Origin: Phocoena phocoena
Taxonomy: Eukaryota; Chordata; Mammalia; Artiodactyla; Phocoenidae
Direction of reading: 5' to 3'
NCBI RefSeq assembly: GCF_963924675.1
Contig: NC_089220.1
Span: 110,748,697 to 110,812,696, forward strand
Length of the DNA stretch: 64,000 nucleotides
Shown in pieces: positions 33,440 to 46,400 of this stretch. Each line of letters begins with the position of its first letter. Position 1 is the first letter of the stretch. Position numbers and translations under genes: made by a program. Below the pieces are notes generated by a model. That model made no database searches. It worked only from the letters and a program-made list of their open reading frames with translations, and had not been told where the DNA came from.

Positions 33440-34800
33440 GTGCTTAAAATTACCTCACAGGAACTGGATCTGTGAGGTCTGGGGTAGAATGTCATCTGAG
33501 GTTCTGATTTAGGTGGCCCCAGGACCCCACTTTGAGATGCTCAGCTCTGGATAGATACTCTGCTTTAAGAGACACACCCTGCCCTCCGAGCTTACATGCC
33601 CACACCATCTGACACCAGAAAGAAGCCGCACTCTTACCTGAATTTCTCCTTTTCAACTCTTAGCTGGCCGGAACTGGGGGACAGCATAATTGATGTCCAC
33701 TTCCCTGCAGAACACCGGATGATGGCACAAGGGCCTGAGGCCTCTCTCAAAGCTACCCAAGGTCTGCCCCTCAGCTCTTGTATCTTCTCTGAGGGTCGGC
33801 GCCCCTTGCGCATGGGGTCTAACCATGTCACCATGTCAGAATCAACATGAGACCCCCCCGGAACATCTTGCACATCTCAGTTCACAACTTCCTGTTGGAG
33901 GTCCTCTCCCTCTACTAGACAGTGAGCCTAGAATTTAAAAAATCCTGACAGCCCACAGAGCAGATTCTAAAACCGCCTTCTGCTGGTAGCTTGGTTCGCA
34001 GAGTCAGGCCTCGCCCCAGGCACGTTTTCCTCCTGCGCACTCACCTGCCGTGGAATTGCTTTAGTATCACGAGGCCATCTGGAAATCAGCGCAGCTGTTT
34101 TGAAGCAGTGTCTAGGATGGGCCGATAAGGCTTCTAAAAGACTTTTTAAGTTGTTTATGCTTCATGTTAACACTCTTGAGTTCACTCCTTAGCTCCATCA
34201 TAAATAATTACACTTAACTACCAGACAGAGAGCATTGCTAAGAACTCCCATCTATGAACCGTAATATGAATTTTCATGTTGATTTGAGGTTGCATTTTGG
34301 ACAGCTTGCCACCAAATGCTAAAAATGCTAAAAATGCTTCAGAGGCTGCTGTTCATCACCACCACCACCACCCGCCCCCCGCCCGGACATTAGCAAATGT
34401 GCCCCCAACTCAAGAACTGGGTCATCTCCTGTAGCAAATTCCACTCTGGAGACTTGCTGCAATGAGAAAATCTTCTAAACTGCAGGCGGGAGCCAAGTCA
34501 ACCTGAACAGCATTACGATGACAACCCAGTTCCCATTACTCAGCACAGAAGGTCACTTGTGCACGTAAACCCCTTTTTTGTTGTTTGCTTTCTAGCCTAC
34601 GTATTCACCTGCCTGTTGACCTCAACGCTCAGCACACTGGAGTCGCCAGGGGAACTCTGAAACACAAATGATGCCCTGGCCCCTCTCCCAACCAATCAAG
34701 TCTGACTCCCGGGGGTGGGGCCTTGTATAGGTAGCGTTTAAAGCTTCCAGGTGATTCTAATGTGCAGCCAGGCCTGAGAAACGCTGCTCTAGCATGAGGC
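33440..34800. repeat. MER5-like DNA transposon remnants
   Basis: Two blocks (about 33440-33550 and 34600-34795) share MER5A phrases such as 'ctttgagatgctcagctctg', 'cttccaggtgattctaatgt' and 'gcctgagaaacgctgct'. MER5 is an old non-autonomous hAT element. The sequence between them shows no gene; a 9-bp 'atgctaaaa' unit is repeated at 34317-34340. Confidence 0.5.
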
Positions 34801-36060
34801 TTTGCTCCATGTAAAATGTATCTTCTCTGCTTGCCCTACCAGCACATTTAAGGCCAGCCATGGACATTTATACCCCAGAGCAAATAATTTCAGAAAGGGA
34901 GCATTGATAAGAGAGGAGAGCGACACAGTGCAAGGGCTGAAGGCCTTGAAGATACAAACAAGCCTCCCATTTCTTCCACCTTTTGACCATTTAGTTGTTC
35001 TTGGCCTAGGGTAGGGGAGGACATGGAGGGACTATGACCTCCTGGGGATAAAGGCTGCCTCTGAGTCCAGGGGTTGCAATTCGGTGACCTCTGGGCTGCA
35101 TCTGACCTGCAGATGCATTTTGTTTGGCCTGCACTGTGGCTGCACATGGCAGATTTAAAAAATGTGAATGCCAATCTCTGAAAGTCTGGTTTCACATGAA
35201 AGCATTCTCAGAGTTGACGGCGTTTGACAGAAAGAAGACTTGGTGCCAGAGCAAACAATGCACTTTTGGGTGCGGGGTCATTGATTCTCCTTTAGCCAGA
35301 CTACCCCATTCATGAGGGTAATGACGCAAATGAAATACGATTTTAAAATGTTACCTTCTGATTTTGGTTTCACCATTTGAGAAAAAATATTCCCATAAAG
35401 AGTGACGAGTGACTTCATGTCAATTCCTTCTAATCCTTCACGAAGCCCTTCTAAGGCTGGGCTAGAACGACAGTCTGGCTTGAGAGACAGCAGTCCTGGG
35501 ATTAGTCTGGATTCTGCTATGGAACCTGGGGCTCTCTTAACTTCAATGGTTCTGAGCGTCCTCATCTATGGGGGAACAGGACCAAATAATTTCTAAGACT
35601 CTACTGGCTTCTTGAGATTCCAAAGGCATGAGAATAGAATGGAGACAACTAATTTTAAGAGTAGTCTGTGGGTAAAGGTGAAGAAACTAGAAGTCAGGGT
35701 CTGAAAGTCAGCACTGAGATGCCAGCCTAGAGAAATCTGGGAAGCCTTAGAGGAAAGAGCAGGAACGAAGGGGTAGAAGCTACAGTGACATGTGGGTTTC
35801 AACCATCTAAACTGGCCAAAGATGGAACAGGTGGGCTTGGGAGGGAGGGAAAGAGGGAGGGAGTGCTCCATCACTGGAGATGTCCATCCCAGACCAGGCA
35901 GCCACTGGGAGGGGATGTTGTGGGGAGCAAAGGGTGGACAAGTCCCTTCCAAACATCTAGAGACAATGGGAAAGAAGCAGGGAGCCCCTCATCCACCTCC
36001 TGTCCTCAAAGAGTGTGGCTCACTAGGACATGCTCTGCCCACAAAAGGGATGGCAGCCTC
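34801..36060. other. Intergenic sequence, possibly reaching the ITGA11 3' end
   Basis: No exon, RNA gene or clear repeat was found. Several open frames on both strands in this GC-richer stretch carry no motif. Confidence 0.5.
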
Positions 36061-37375
36061 TTAGTTGTTTTTAAACACTGTATTTTTAAAAATTTCTTTA
36101 AAATATTTACGACAGTAAAGGTCGTACTATGTGACAGGGGACAGATGCCTTTGATGTATCCCCCCTTCATTCCTACCTCACAACAAAGTTAAGGTATAAA
36201 TTACTCGGCTGGGCACCAGGCATGCCTCTTGTCCTCGGGGCGCTGTCATTGGTAGTACCACTTGTCCCATGGGCTGGCAGATCAGACATTTGCCACCAAG
36301 GTTGCACAGGCTCTGGGGGTTCCTGCACCAGCTTTATCCAGTGCATTCCAGGGAGGACCCCTCAGCACTGGTCCAGCCCTTCTCCCCCATGGGTGATGGG
36401 TGATGGGTGGTCGGAAGGGAGGGATGGGAGGCCGTGAGAGGCTGTGTGTGTGTGTGTGTGTCGGGAGGGGGTGATGCAGGGAGGGGAGGCCCCCCACCTC
36501 TACCCCTGCCCATGGCCTGCAGCCTTGCCATCGCATCGGGACAGGCTGCGGTGGAAGACGAAGTGGGACCGTGGAGCCTGGGGATTGTGTCATCCACACT
36601 TCCGCCAGGCTCCCAGGAACAAAAGCAGCAGGAGGGGTGGCAGCTGCAGGCCTGCGGCTGCTGAGAGCATGTTGGGAGGGGATGTGGGCGGTGGTCAGTG
36701 TGAACGCACGGTGGGGATGCGGGACAGCCCGCCCACCTCCGCATCTTGGTGGGTGCCCAGTCTCCTAGGTCCCAGCTGCCCGTCCATCACAGTCTCCGCG
36801 TCCCAGAGTCTGTCTTCATCCAGGCCAATAGCTGTCACCGCTGGGCCCCTCAGGCAGGGGGCGCTCCGGGGACCTATCTCCGGCCTGGGGAAGGGGTGAG
36901 GAGACTCGGGAGCCATGGACAGTGTTGGGGTGGGAGGACAGTGCAGAGTGCAGATCTGCTGTCCCCTTAGGTCCCACTGGAACTAGAGGCCTGGAGAGGG
37001 CAGAGTGGGTTTGCATTTGTAGTCTTCCCCTCTGGGTTTCTTCTGAGCATGGGGTGATGACGAATTTCTAGCACCTTAGTGATGGGGGCAGCAAATGCCC
37101 CCACAGAGCCTGGGGGCGGCTTTGGGGTGTACCTTGGGAGGGGGTCCCTTTAAATCCCTAGGGATCTGTGTTGGAGGTGCCATGGCTCCCAGTAGGACAG
37201 TCCCTCTTAAAACACTTGAGTTCTTTTCAGAGGGAGCAGACTTGGTCTCTCAGGAGATGAGGTCAAGTGCAAAGCGAGCCGGCGTCCTCTCCACCCCAGC
37301 TCGGTGGGCCACGGGCCTGCACACTGCCTGGGTCCGTGTCCTGGCCCCCATCAACTCTCAGCCTCCCCCGGAGCC
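36061..37375 (-). other. ITGA11: Probable ITGA11 3' UTR
   Basis: Sequence after the ITGA11 stop on the minus strand. I find no canonical AATAAA on that strand between 37375 and about 35.5 kb. The A/T-rich patch at 36068-36112 offers weak variants (AATACA, AAGAAA read on minus) and would give a 3' UTR of about 1.3 kb. The end is a guess. A TG run sits at 36443-36461. Confidence 0.35.
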
Positions 37376-37447
37376 TCACTCCAGCACTTTGGGGGTGGGG
37401 TCCAGGCCGGGCTCCCTCCTGCGCTTGGCACTTTTAAAGAAGCCGAG
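37376..37447 (-). CDS. ITGA11: ITGA11 exon 30: cytoplasmic tail and stop
   Basis: Acceptor 'cttcccacag|ctcggc'. It encodes 23 residues, 'LGFFKSAKRRREPGLD' then 'PTPKVLE', and TGA at 37376-37378. The membrane-proximal GFFKR-type motif, which clasps the beta subunit in resting integrins, reads GFFKS. Confidence 0.96.
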   Translation of the reverse strand, partial: LGFFKSAKRRREPGLDPTPKVLE

Positions 37448-40400
37448 CTGTGGGAAGGCAAAGGGAGAAATCTCAGGGGTGGGCAGGGTGGACAAGGCCT
37501 GTCTCCCCTTCCTGCTCTCCCTTCACTCACTCTCTTAAGGCTTCTTTCCTCAGAAGCCTTCCCTGAACGCCCCAGCTCATGCTGCATACCTCCCCTACCA
37601 CCGCCAGGCTGCACAACGGGCCACGTAATTGGTGACAGGGAGGCTGGAACCAAGTGGACGGAGCCTGTGTCAAGAGGCAAGCAGTCATGCTCTTTGACGC
37701 TGCCCTAGTCAACACCCCTCTCTGGGCCTCCTTCACCTCATCTACAACAGGAAGAGGCTGAGACCAGGGGTTCTTAGCCTGAGGCTCAGAGACGGAGAAG
37801 GGCTTTTGGGGGACTTCTTAACAGTCTGACATGGTTGGAGAAATTTTGTGGCTGTGTGTGCTTGCTTTTTTTCTGATCAGAGGAAGCCTAACTTTCATTA
37901 GGTTCTCAGAGGGACCCACAAAAGGGTTGGAGCTGTAGGCTGAGTACCCTTTGGTGGCCCTAGCCCATCTGCCTGCTGTGGTGAGGAGTCGGCAAGTTCT
38001 GGGGAGGAGGCTGGGTGGGCCCCAGCTCCCACGCGGAGGAGAACATGGGGACTGGCCACAGAGCTCAGAGGCGGAGGCCCCAGGCCCGGACAGCCAGGAT
38101 GCTGCCCCCCATCTGCACCCTGCGGGGGCCCTCACCTTCCACAGTGCCAGGACCAGCAGCGCCAGCAGCAGGAGGCCCCCCAGGGAGCTGCCCACGATGA
38201 TCCAGATGGGGATCTGTGAGTCCTCTTGCTTGGAGATCTCAAATGTGATCTGCAAGGTGAGGGGTGAGGCCAGGTCAACAGCGCTACTGTTCTGGGGCCC
38301 AGGTGGCAGCCTGGGGAGGGGCAGGAGGGTAGGAGACAGCGGGCACCTGGTGGGAGAGCTGCATCCCCTTCCTCAGGGAGATGCTGAAGGGATGGGTTGC
38401 ACCAGCCTGCTGAGAGGCCTCAGAGCTCCCAGCCGTGGTGCAGCAGACATCTGACTTAAGTGACCAAGTGATCCCACCTCCTCTTTGAGACGCTTTCTGC
38501 CTTGGGCCTGGGGCCACTCCACTCTCCCTGCTTTCTCCTTCTACCACATGGGACACTCTTTCTTGCTCTCTCTGCTGCTTCCTAAATGTTGGTGTGTCCC
38601 ATGGCTCTGGTGAGCTCAGGGCTGACTTATGGAGTAGGCACCACGGGCATGGCGCCCAGGGTCCATGGTGCTTTTAGGGGACCACAGTAATGTTCTAATT
38701 TCTTTTAAAGTTAGAATCAAAAAATATAATCTTGTCTGGATTATATTTGTCTTTATACAGACCAAGTCAGAAAATAATGCTTTTTAAAAAAATCTTGTTT
38801 ATGGAGTAAGGTCCAAAAGTGCCCAGGGCTGTGAGAGCCCTAACGCAGCCCTGGGGAAGCTCACTCAGTCTTAGGGCCGTAACCATCTTTATGCCTGCTG
38901 ATGCTTTCACATTGCTACCTTCTACCTGGACTCTCCACTGCATTCCAGACTCATACCCAACTGTCTACTCGGCCTGCCTGGCATCTTTAACAGGTCCCCA
39001 GGTAAACTCCTGATCTCACTCCTCACCCTCAAACCTGTTCCTTCAACATCTTTCCCCTCAAAGCAAATGGCAGCCTTGTCCTTCCCTGCTCCTGCTTCTT
39101 GTATTGGTCACTGACTCTCACTTTCACACCCACGTGGACCCCAGCAAAGTCTATCTGCTCTACCTTTGAAACACCCAGAATGTGGCCACTCCTGCCACCA
39201 CCAAGGCTACCTCTTTGGACTGAGCACCCTCATCTCCCACCTGGAGACCGCAGCAGCCACCTAGCTGCCCCTTCTGCTTGTGTATTGCCCCCTACAGTCT
39301 GTTCTTGGAATAGTAGCCAGAGGCAGGGGATTTATTCTCTGCTCTGCTCTGTCCTCCAGGTTTTCCCATCTTCCTCAGAGTGAAAAACAAGACTCCCTGT
39401 CCCGGCCTGCAAGGCCCTGCACCCTCCGGCCCTGCTTATCTCACCGGCCTCATCTCCTCCTCTGCCCCTTGCTCTCTCTACTCCAGCCCTCAGCCACCCG
39501 GCTGCCAACACGCCCAGCACACGCCTGCTGCTGGGGCTTTGCATCGCTATTCCTTCTGCTGGTGGGGCTCCCCCAACCCCCTTCGCTGCATGACACCACT
39601 GTATTTCTTCTAGTCTCTGTCTGCTGTCCCCTTATAGGCTTTCCCCAGTCTCCCTGTATAAAATAGCACCCCTCGTCTCCACCCTTACGCACCTGCGTTT
39701 TTCTGGGCAGACCTTATCACCACTGACATTGTATGTATTTATGTTCGTTGACTCTTCCCCCACCATCTAGAGTGTCAGCTCCAGGGAGAGCAGGGGCTTT
39801 ATCTATTTTGCTCACTGCTCTATCCTCAGTGCCTGGAACAGTGCCTGGGACAGAGCAGGAGCTCAGTCAACGCGCTGAAAGCCTGAACGAACGCACCCAC
39901 GACAGCATGGCGGAGCCCGGCTTGGCCAGTGACTCTCTATTCACCTTGAGGCAAGCCTGCTCCCCTTCCGCCTTACCTCACACAGCCTCCGTTTCCATAT
40001 CTGATAAATGGACGTGGGGACGCCCCTCACAGTGCTGTGAGGAGTAAGCAGGGTAACACGGCAGGTGTCTGTTATGGTGCCCGGCACATAGGTAGGGCTC
40101 CACCAACAGCAGGTCCCTTCTATGCTCTTTCCATCCCTGAAGGCTGGGAGCTGGCTCTGCCTTCCCACACCAGCACCTCGCACAGAGCCAAGGCAACAGG
40201 GACTTAAATTTTGGGTTGCTGGCTTTCTAAGAGGAGTGAGGCATCCAGAGCATATAAGAGGGGTTTTTGGGGGTGGGAAGTGGGAGTGGAAGGAGAAATC
40301 ACTTAAACTAGTAAATGACAAATGGACTAGTGCGGAGAAAGGGGTGGTCTGTGGGTGCGTGGGGTGTCTGTACCATGCCTCTTCTCGCGTGATTGCCTGG

Positions 40401-43400
40401 AAAATTCCCACACGTCTCTCAAGATTCAGGTCAAGTGGACTGTCTCCTCCAGAAAGCCCTCCCTGGACATGGCTTGCTCTGACCAACCCCCATGCCAGCA
40501 CCTGTGCTCTCCCACAGACTGCACCCACACTTCGTTGTCCTCGCCCCCTTGTCTGCCTGATTGAGTCACAGGATGAACACCTGACAAATGCTGAAGAAGG
40601 AACAAATAAAACAGCTCCTCGGGTGGATCTGCTGAACGCTGCCTCGGGCTTCTGTGCCTGCTCCCCCTCCGCCTGGCACACCCACACGCTGTTTGGGATC
40701 GACGTTTGTGTTTTCTGGAGGTCTGGCTTCCTGACCAGGCCCATTTTGCTCTCCAGTGTCTCCTGGGGTGGGGCTGGTGGGTGACTGCGCATCTGGTACA
40801 GGACGCTCACCCAGAGCCCAGGTCAGGGCTGGGGATGTGGCCAGTGGAGGGCAGCAGCGTCCCACACCCGAGACGCCCGGCTCCTTCCAGAGGACCCGCC
40901 TTTTTTTCAAGACCCAATTTCTCATTTTCCCAGAGAGCACCACAGGGAGCCTCACCCCTTTCCTAGACCCTGATTCAAGCCAGTCTGAGCTGAGACAGTC
41001 CAGTTTTACTCAATTCAAAAAGAGTTCCAGTTCAGAGATAGCTCGAGTCCCTCGGTCTTCACAACTTCAGTTCGCATAAGACTTCATTCATTAGATTTGA
41101 GGCGCGGATGCATGGGGAGGGGAGGGTTGGCTGGCCGTTCTAGGCTGCCAGCCTGCCGAGACCCAGCCTCGCCGCCCTGAGGCAGGTGGGCAGGCAGGCA
41201 GGCCTGGGTTGTACTTCCGCTTCCTCTAGTGCAAAACACGCAGGTGTCTCTCCTTCTTCGCCTCCGGGGGTTGTTGAGGTGCAGCGCTTGGTGCCCCCGA
41301 GGGACAGCACCAATGCCTATTTCTGGCCCTGTTCTCTCCAGTTTTGCCCCTAACAGCCTGTTTGTCTCGATTTTCCCTCGCCTCTGATGCTGCACTAACT
41401 GCTGGCAGGCCTGTCCATCTCTCTCCTGCAGGGGGTGTAGGAAAACTCTCGGCGAAGGGGCTACCCTTCCCCAAGCTGACCTGGCCCGGGCCCAGGTCTG
41501 CAGAGTTCCCAGTGCTCACCTGGCGGCTGGGATCCTCCTCGCGGAAGATGAAAGGGCTGTGGAACTGCCTCTGCAAGGCTGCATGGACCGTGATTCTCAT
41601 CAACTTGTACTTGAGCTGTGTAACCAGAGGCCTTGTCAGGTTCTGGCCCCTCTCCCAGGGGAGACTCCCCAGCACCTGCCTCCTCCAGCCTGGCCCCCGG
41701 GGCTCTACTTACTGCTTTTAGGGACCTCAACCACAGGTTCCCCAGCAGATGGAAACTGATTTCCTGGTTGGGGGCCAGCCTCACATTGCAATTGATGGAA
41801 ACTACATCAGCGTTGCTGTGATTCTGAAAGAGAAGGTGGGTCTCAGGGTGAGCAGGGGCTTGGCCACCAGAGAGATGGCTCAGCTGCCCAGCTTGACCAA
41901 GTGGGGATTTGTTCCTGAGGTAGGAGGGGCAGAGGACAAGGAAGAAGGAAGGGGATGGGGGTGGAGGACAAGGTAAGGACGGTATATCCGATGCTCCACT
42001 TGAAGTTGTGCATAACTGGGTGTATTTCAGGAACAGAACTTTGGGTCAACGTTAGGGTGCCTATAAATGTCACCACCATACAAACGCATTAAAGGGAAAA
42101 TGATAGTATTACTGCAACAGATGCAGAAAAAAGCCTTTTATGAAATCCAACTTCTGTTTATGATAAAAACTCCCAGGGAATGTCCTGAATCTGAATAAGG
42201 GTGCTTATTTTAAAAAGCCTGTGGCAAGTATCACATTTAATAATGAAAAATGAAAAATAATCCCTTTAAACACAGGATCAAGACAAGACGGTCATCATTT
42301 CTGTTTACCATTGCCCTTATAGCCAGAGCAATAAGACAAGAAAAACAATTTAAAAGGACTGAGTGGTAAAACTAAAACTATCATTACTTGCAGATACCAC
42401 CGTCCTAATAGAAAACCCAAACAAATCATCAAATAATTAAGATTTATCAGGTTAAACTTACTTGTGTTGCTCCCTCGCAGCCACCTCACCCCACCCAAGT
42501 TCAAGTCTTCAGTAAAGTGCACTACACTCCAAAGATGCTTTGTGTGAGGCATTTGAAAATGAACAAAATGAAAATAGCTCAGATTTTTATTTGGGTAAGG
42601 AATAGTGAAGGCACGCTCAGAAATTGGTATGTGGGGACAGAGGCAGCCCTGGGAACAGAAACCTGGACACTAGCAGATGTCTTGGGGAGGGCCTCAGGAG
42701 TGGGAGCTGGGCTGCCTTCCATCTCTGGGGGCAGGGAGGCCCCAGGTGACGTGGTCAGTGTCTCCAATACAAGCCCCGTGTCGTCTTGCTCCTTCCTCCT
42801 CCCTCTGCTTGTCCATATCCTACCGGCCCTTTTAGGCACAGGGGCAAGTCCACGACCCCTGCTTCTCTACTCGAGGTTGTCGGCTCCACTGCCCCTCACT
42901 TGACACGTATCCCAGCCTCGCTACTTGGCTTCTTTACACTCAATCCCATGTCTCCTGTGAGATGGTGAGCTCACTAAGGGCAAGAAGTATCTTTTCCTTA
43001 TTCTGTGTCCTTTCAGTTTGAGGTTGGGACATAGAGGTGCTCGACAAGCTCTTCTGGACAAACTACTGGACAAGGAGCTCAGGCAGTCCCCCTCCTCGTC
43101 CCCCGGGGCTCTTGGTGCAGGGGACACTCACCAGCTGTGGGGCACGACTCAGGTCCTCCTCCGTCGGGGCGTGCCGGTACTCAGTGCTGTTCCCCCAGAT
43201 GTTACAGGACGTGTTTGCCTGCACGAGGACATACGCAACCAGCCTCACCACCAGCACTGGCAGACTCGGCGTCCCGGACACGGTCCTCTCTCCTCCTCTG
43301 CCCAGAGAAGGCCCGGCTGGCCCTGGGCTCGGGAGAAGGCGCTGAGGTCTGGGGACTTGGGGGCACACCTAGGGATATGTTTGTCCCATCCCCTGTGCTG

Positions 43401-46400
43401 GCCCCCCGGGGCATGGGTACCTGGTCAGCAAGGAAGCCCTGCAGCAGCAGCAGCCGGTTGCCGCCCCTGGTTGCGATGGGAACAGTGAACTTCATCATCA
43501 CCCCGTGGATGGGGAACAAGCCCAAGTTTTGGATCTGTGGCCAGAGCGGGGGAGGTGTCAGTACACCCAGCAGCAGTTGGGGGGTGGAGGACGAGGCTCA
43601 CGGGGCGACCCCCCCAGTCAGGCCCCTTCAAGCCCCCTGGCTTTTTCACTGTAGATGCTCCAAAGCTCTTCTAGATCTCAGCGGGGGGCTACAGGATGAA
43701 ACTGCATGAAAGCTGAAAGGGATGGGCTCCTGGAGGCTGAGGATGGGTCACTCGGGGGCCACGAGGCTGACAGCAAGGGTTACTTCCCTTTTCACCCTCT
43801 CTTGGCTGTGGTGCTGGTGGCCTCCCTGGACAGAGGTCGGGGTGGAGGTGGTGACAGCAATTCCTTTATTGTGAGAAATAATCAGTAACTGATGCAGGAT
43901 GTAAATAGTGAGTGTGTTGGTTCACATTCTAGCCGTGACACATTTGGTGTCAGAGCCACAGTGATCACAAACAGGGCTTTGGAATCAGAAAGCCTGAGCA
44001 CATAACCTGGGGCTGCCGCCACAGATGAGCTGTGTGGCCTTGGGCAGGTTACTAAATCTCTCTTGGATGAGCCACTGAGGCATCTGCATGTTTCCAGCTG
44101 TCTACCTGCTCCCAATTCTCACTCAGCAGTTCAGGGCTGGGGAGATCTTGGGGCACACCGTGGCAGAGACTCTAAACTGCTTCCTAATTCTCCTTCTCCA
44201 TCCTTCCTTAGTGACAGAAAGCAAGACAAAAAGGCATATTTCCTAGCCTCCCGTACAGCTGAATCACACCGTTTTGGACAATGAGAAGTAACTGGAAGTG
44301 CAAGGAACTGCCAAGGAGGTTTCTTAGTAGGCAGGGGTCTGGTCTGCTCTTCTCCCCTTCCTTCTTCCTGGAATGAGAACGTGATGGCTGGTGCTGCAGC
44401 CACCTTGGACTATGAGGTAAACTTGATAGGCTGATGATTGCATATTGAGGATGGTGGAACAGACCCAATCCCGGATGACTCTGTAAAGCTGCCAACTCTG
44501 GACTTCTTTTATGGGAGAGAATAAACCCCAGGGCATTTAGACCACTGTTTTTTTTCATACTTTAAAAATTATAAGCAGCTACACCTAATCTTCACTGACA
44601 CATCCTCCCAGTTCAGCCCCATAATTTTCCAGATGAGGATTGAGAGCCCCAGAGAGGGGAAGGGACTTGCCTAAAGTCACACAGTGAATGGGTGGCAAGG
44701 TTGAAGCTGAACCCCAGGCGCTAGCAATGATTCCAGATTCCTCCCCTGCCAGATGGGGGATCCTCAGCTCCTGTCTTTCGCTGTCTGCTTGACTCCCTTC
44801 CAGACTAACCTTGAAAACACAGTTGAAGGGAGGCCCGATGCCATGGTATCTCTCCAGCGAGCTGTTGGGCTTGACCTCATAGTGGCTCAGGCTGCTGCTC
44901 CTGCAGGGACAGAGGACAGGGTCGCCATGAGCTCAGTCAGTGTAGGCTAGATGGATAAACGAACGGAAGAGGGTGTGGGCGTGCACCCGCCTCCCCCTAG
45001 ACCACAGCAAATACGTTTCTTCTTGTGTCCATTGGGAGTGCTGTGTTGGGAAGGATTCTGAGGCTCAGCAGGAATAAACTCTGAGATCAATTAGCAATGT
45101 CTGCCTCGTGTGTGGGATGGCCATGAACCAGAATAGCAAGTTATTTGCCACCCCTGCCCTTGCCTCCTGCCCAGGGGCATGGCCTCTTTTGATCATGAAC
45201 TTGCCCACTGTGCAGCGTTCCAGCCTTTAGTGGTGGCCGTGGGAGGGCCTGAACTTTCTGTTTGTGGTTACCTTCTGACTTCTCTGCCCTCCTGGGAGCT
45301 CTCAGGGGGCACACTGGGGACCACTGGCAGACTGAGGTGGGTGGGCGGTGGGAGCAGTCTGCCCTGCAGGGAGAAGCATTTTCTCACTGATGCTATTTAG
45401 AATTGCTAGTGCAAAGTGGTAATGAAATGCAGATGGACTTTTTAGCAGGTTTGACTATTTTAAAATTCTCTGCAGACCATTCCTCCGCTTATAGCCTGCA
45501 CCTGGGGTGGATACTGCCTGCTGCTCCAGCCCTCCCCCTCCCCCACTGCGGGGAGCTCCCTGGGGACCAGGTCTGTATCTCTTCTTCCTCCATGCTGATG
45601 CCACCTCCCCTCCATGGACAAGGCGGGTGCACTCTCAAGGGGCATACCCGGCTGCTTCCCATAGTCCCTCAGCACGAGGGCCCTGGGGCCGCGGCCCACC
45701 TGGTGAAGAGCACGTCAGCCTCATACTTGAGGTGCAAGCGTAGGAGGGCCATGTTGTCTTCCTTGGTGCTCTCTTCTTCGTCACTGTCACTGCAAGGAGA
45801 GCCGGCAGCGCCTGTGGTCAGGAAGGGACAGCCCTCCCTCCACCCAGCTCAGGGCAGCAGGGGGGTTCCAAGTCGCGTCTAGGTCTGCTGCACCAGAGCA
45901 GCCAGCCAGCAGGGTCATCAGAGGTGTCTCCCGGGAGGGGAAGGGCCGGGGAGGCAGGGGACCTGGAGACCTCAGCTTTCCCTGCCCTCTTTCTGGGTGC
46001 AGCACATCTGGGCTGGAGGCTGGGAGGACGGCGCCAGCTTGGTCACAGCGGCCTGTGTGCCCTCCTCCTCTGTCAGATGGGCAAATCCTATGCTACTACC
46101 CCCCGCCCCCCGCCCCGGGAGATGATGCCTCCAGGGCAAGGGTCTGCCCAAGAGAGGGGAAGAGCATGAGGAATTCACAGCAGAGCGTTTACTGACCCTT
46201 GAGCCGACCCCCCGTGAGCTGACTAGGGGTGCGCCAGCTCCCATGGGGGCTATGCTGCCTTGAAAAGGCTGGAGAGTGAAATTCAGAGGCATTAGAGGAA
46301 GTTTTGTTGAATATGCTTCCCTTCACTTCTGAGCACCGTGAACTACCGGAGCAGATCATTTAGACATAAAGAAGGTATGATTTCTGCTCATTACATACAC

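Noticed and set aside
36407..36900. Overlapping frames near the ITGA11 3' end
   Set aside because: They lie in the probable 3' UTR, include a TG run, and show no domain.
39941..40810. A 289-codon minus frame
   Set aside because: It lies inside ITGA11 intron 28 and overlaps MIR/L2-type repeats; no domain or splice context fits.
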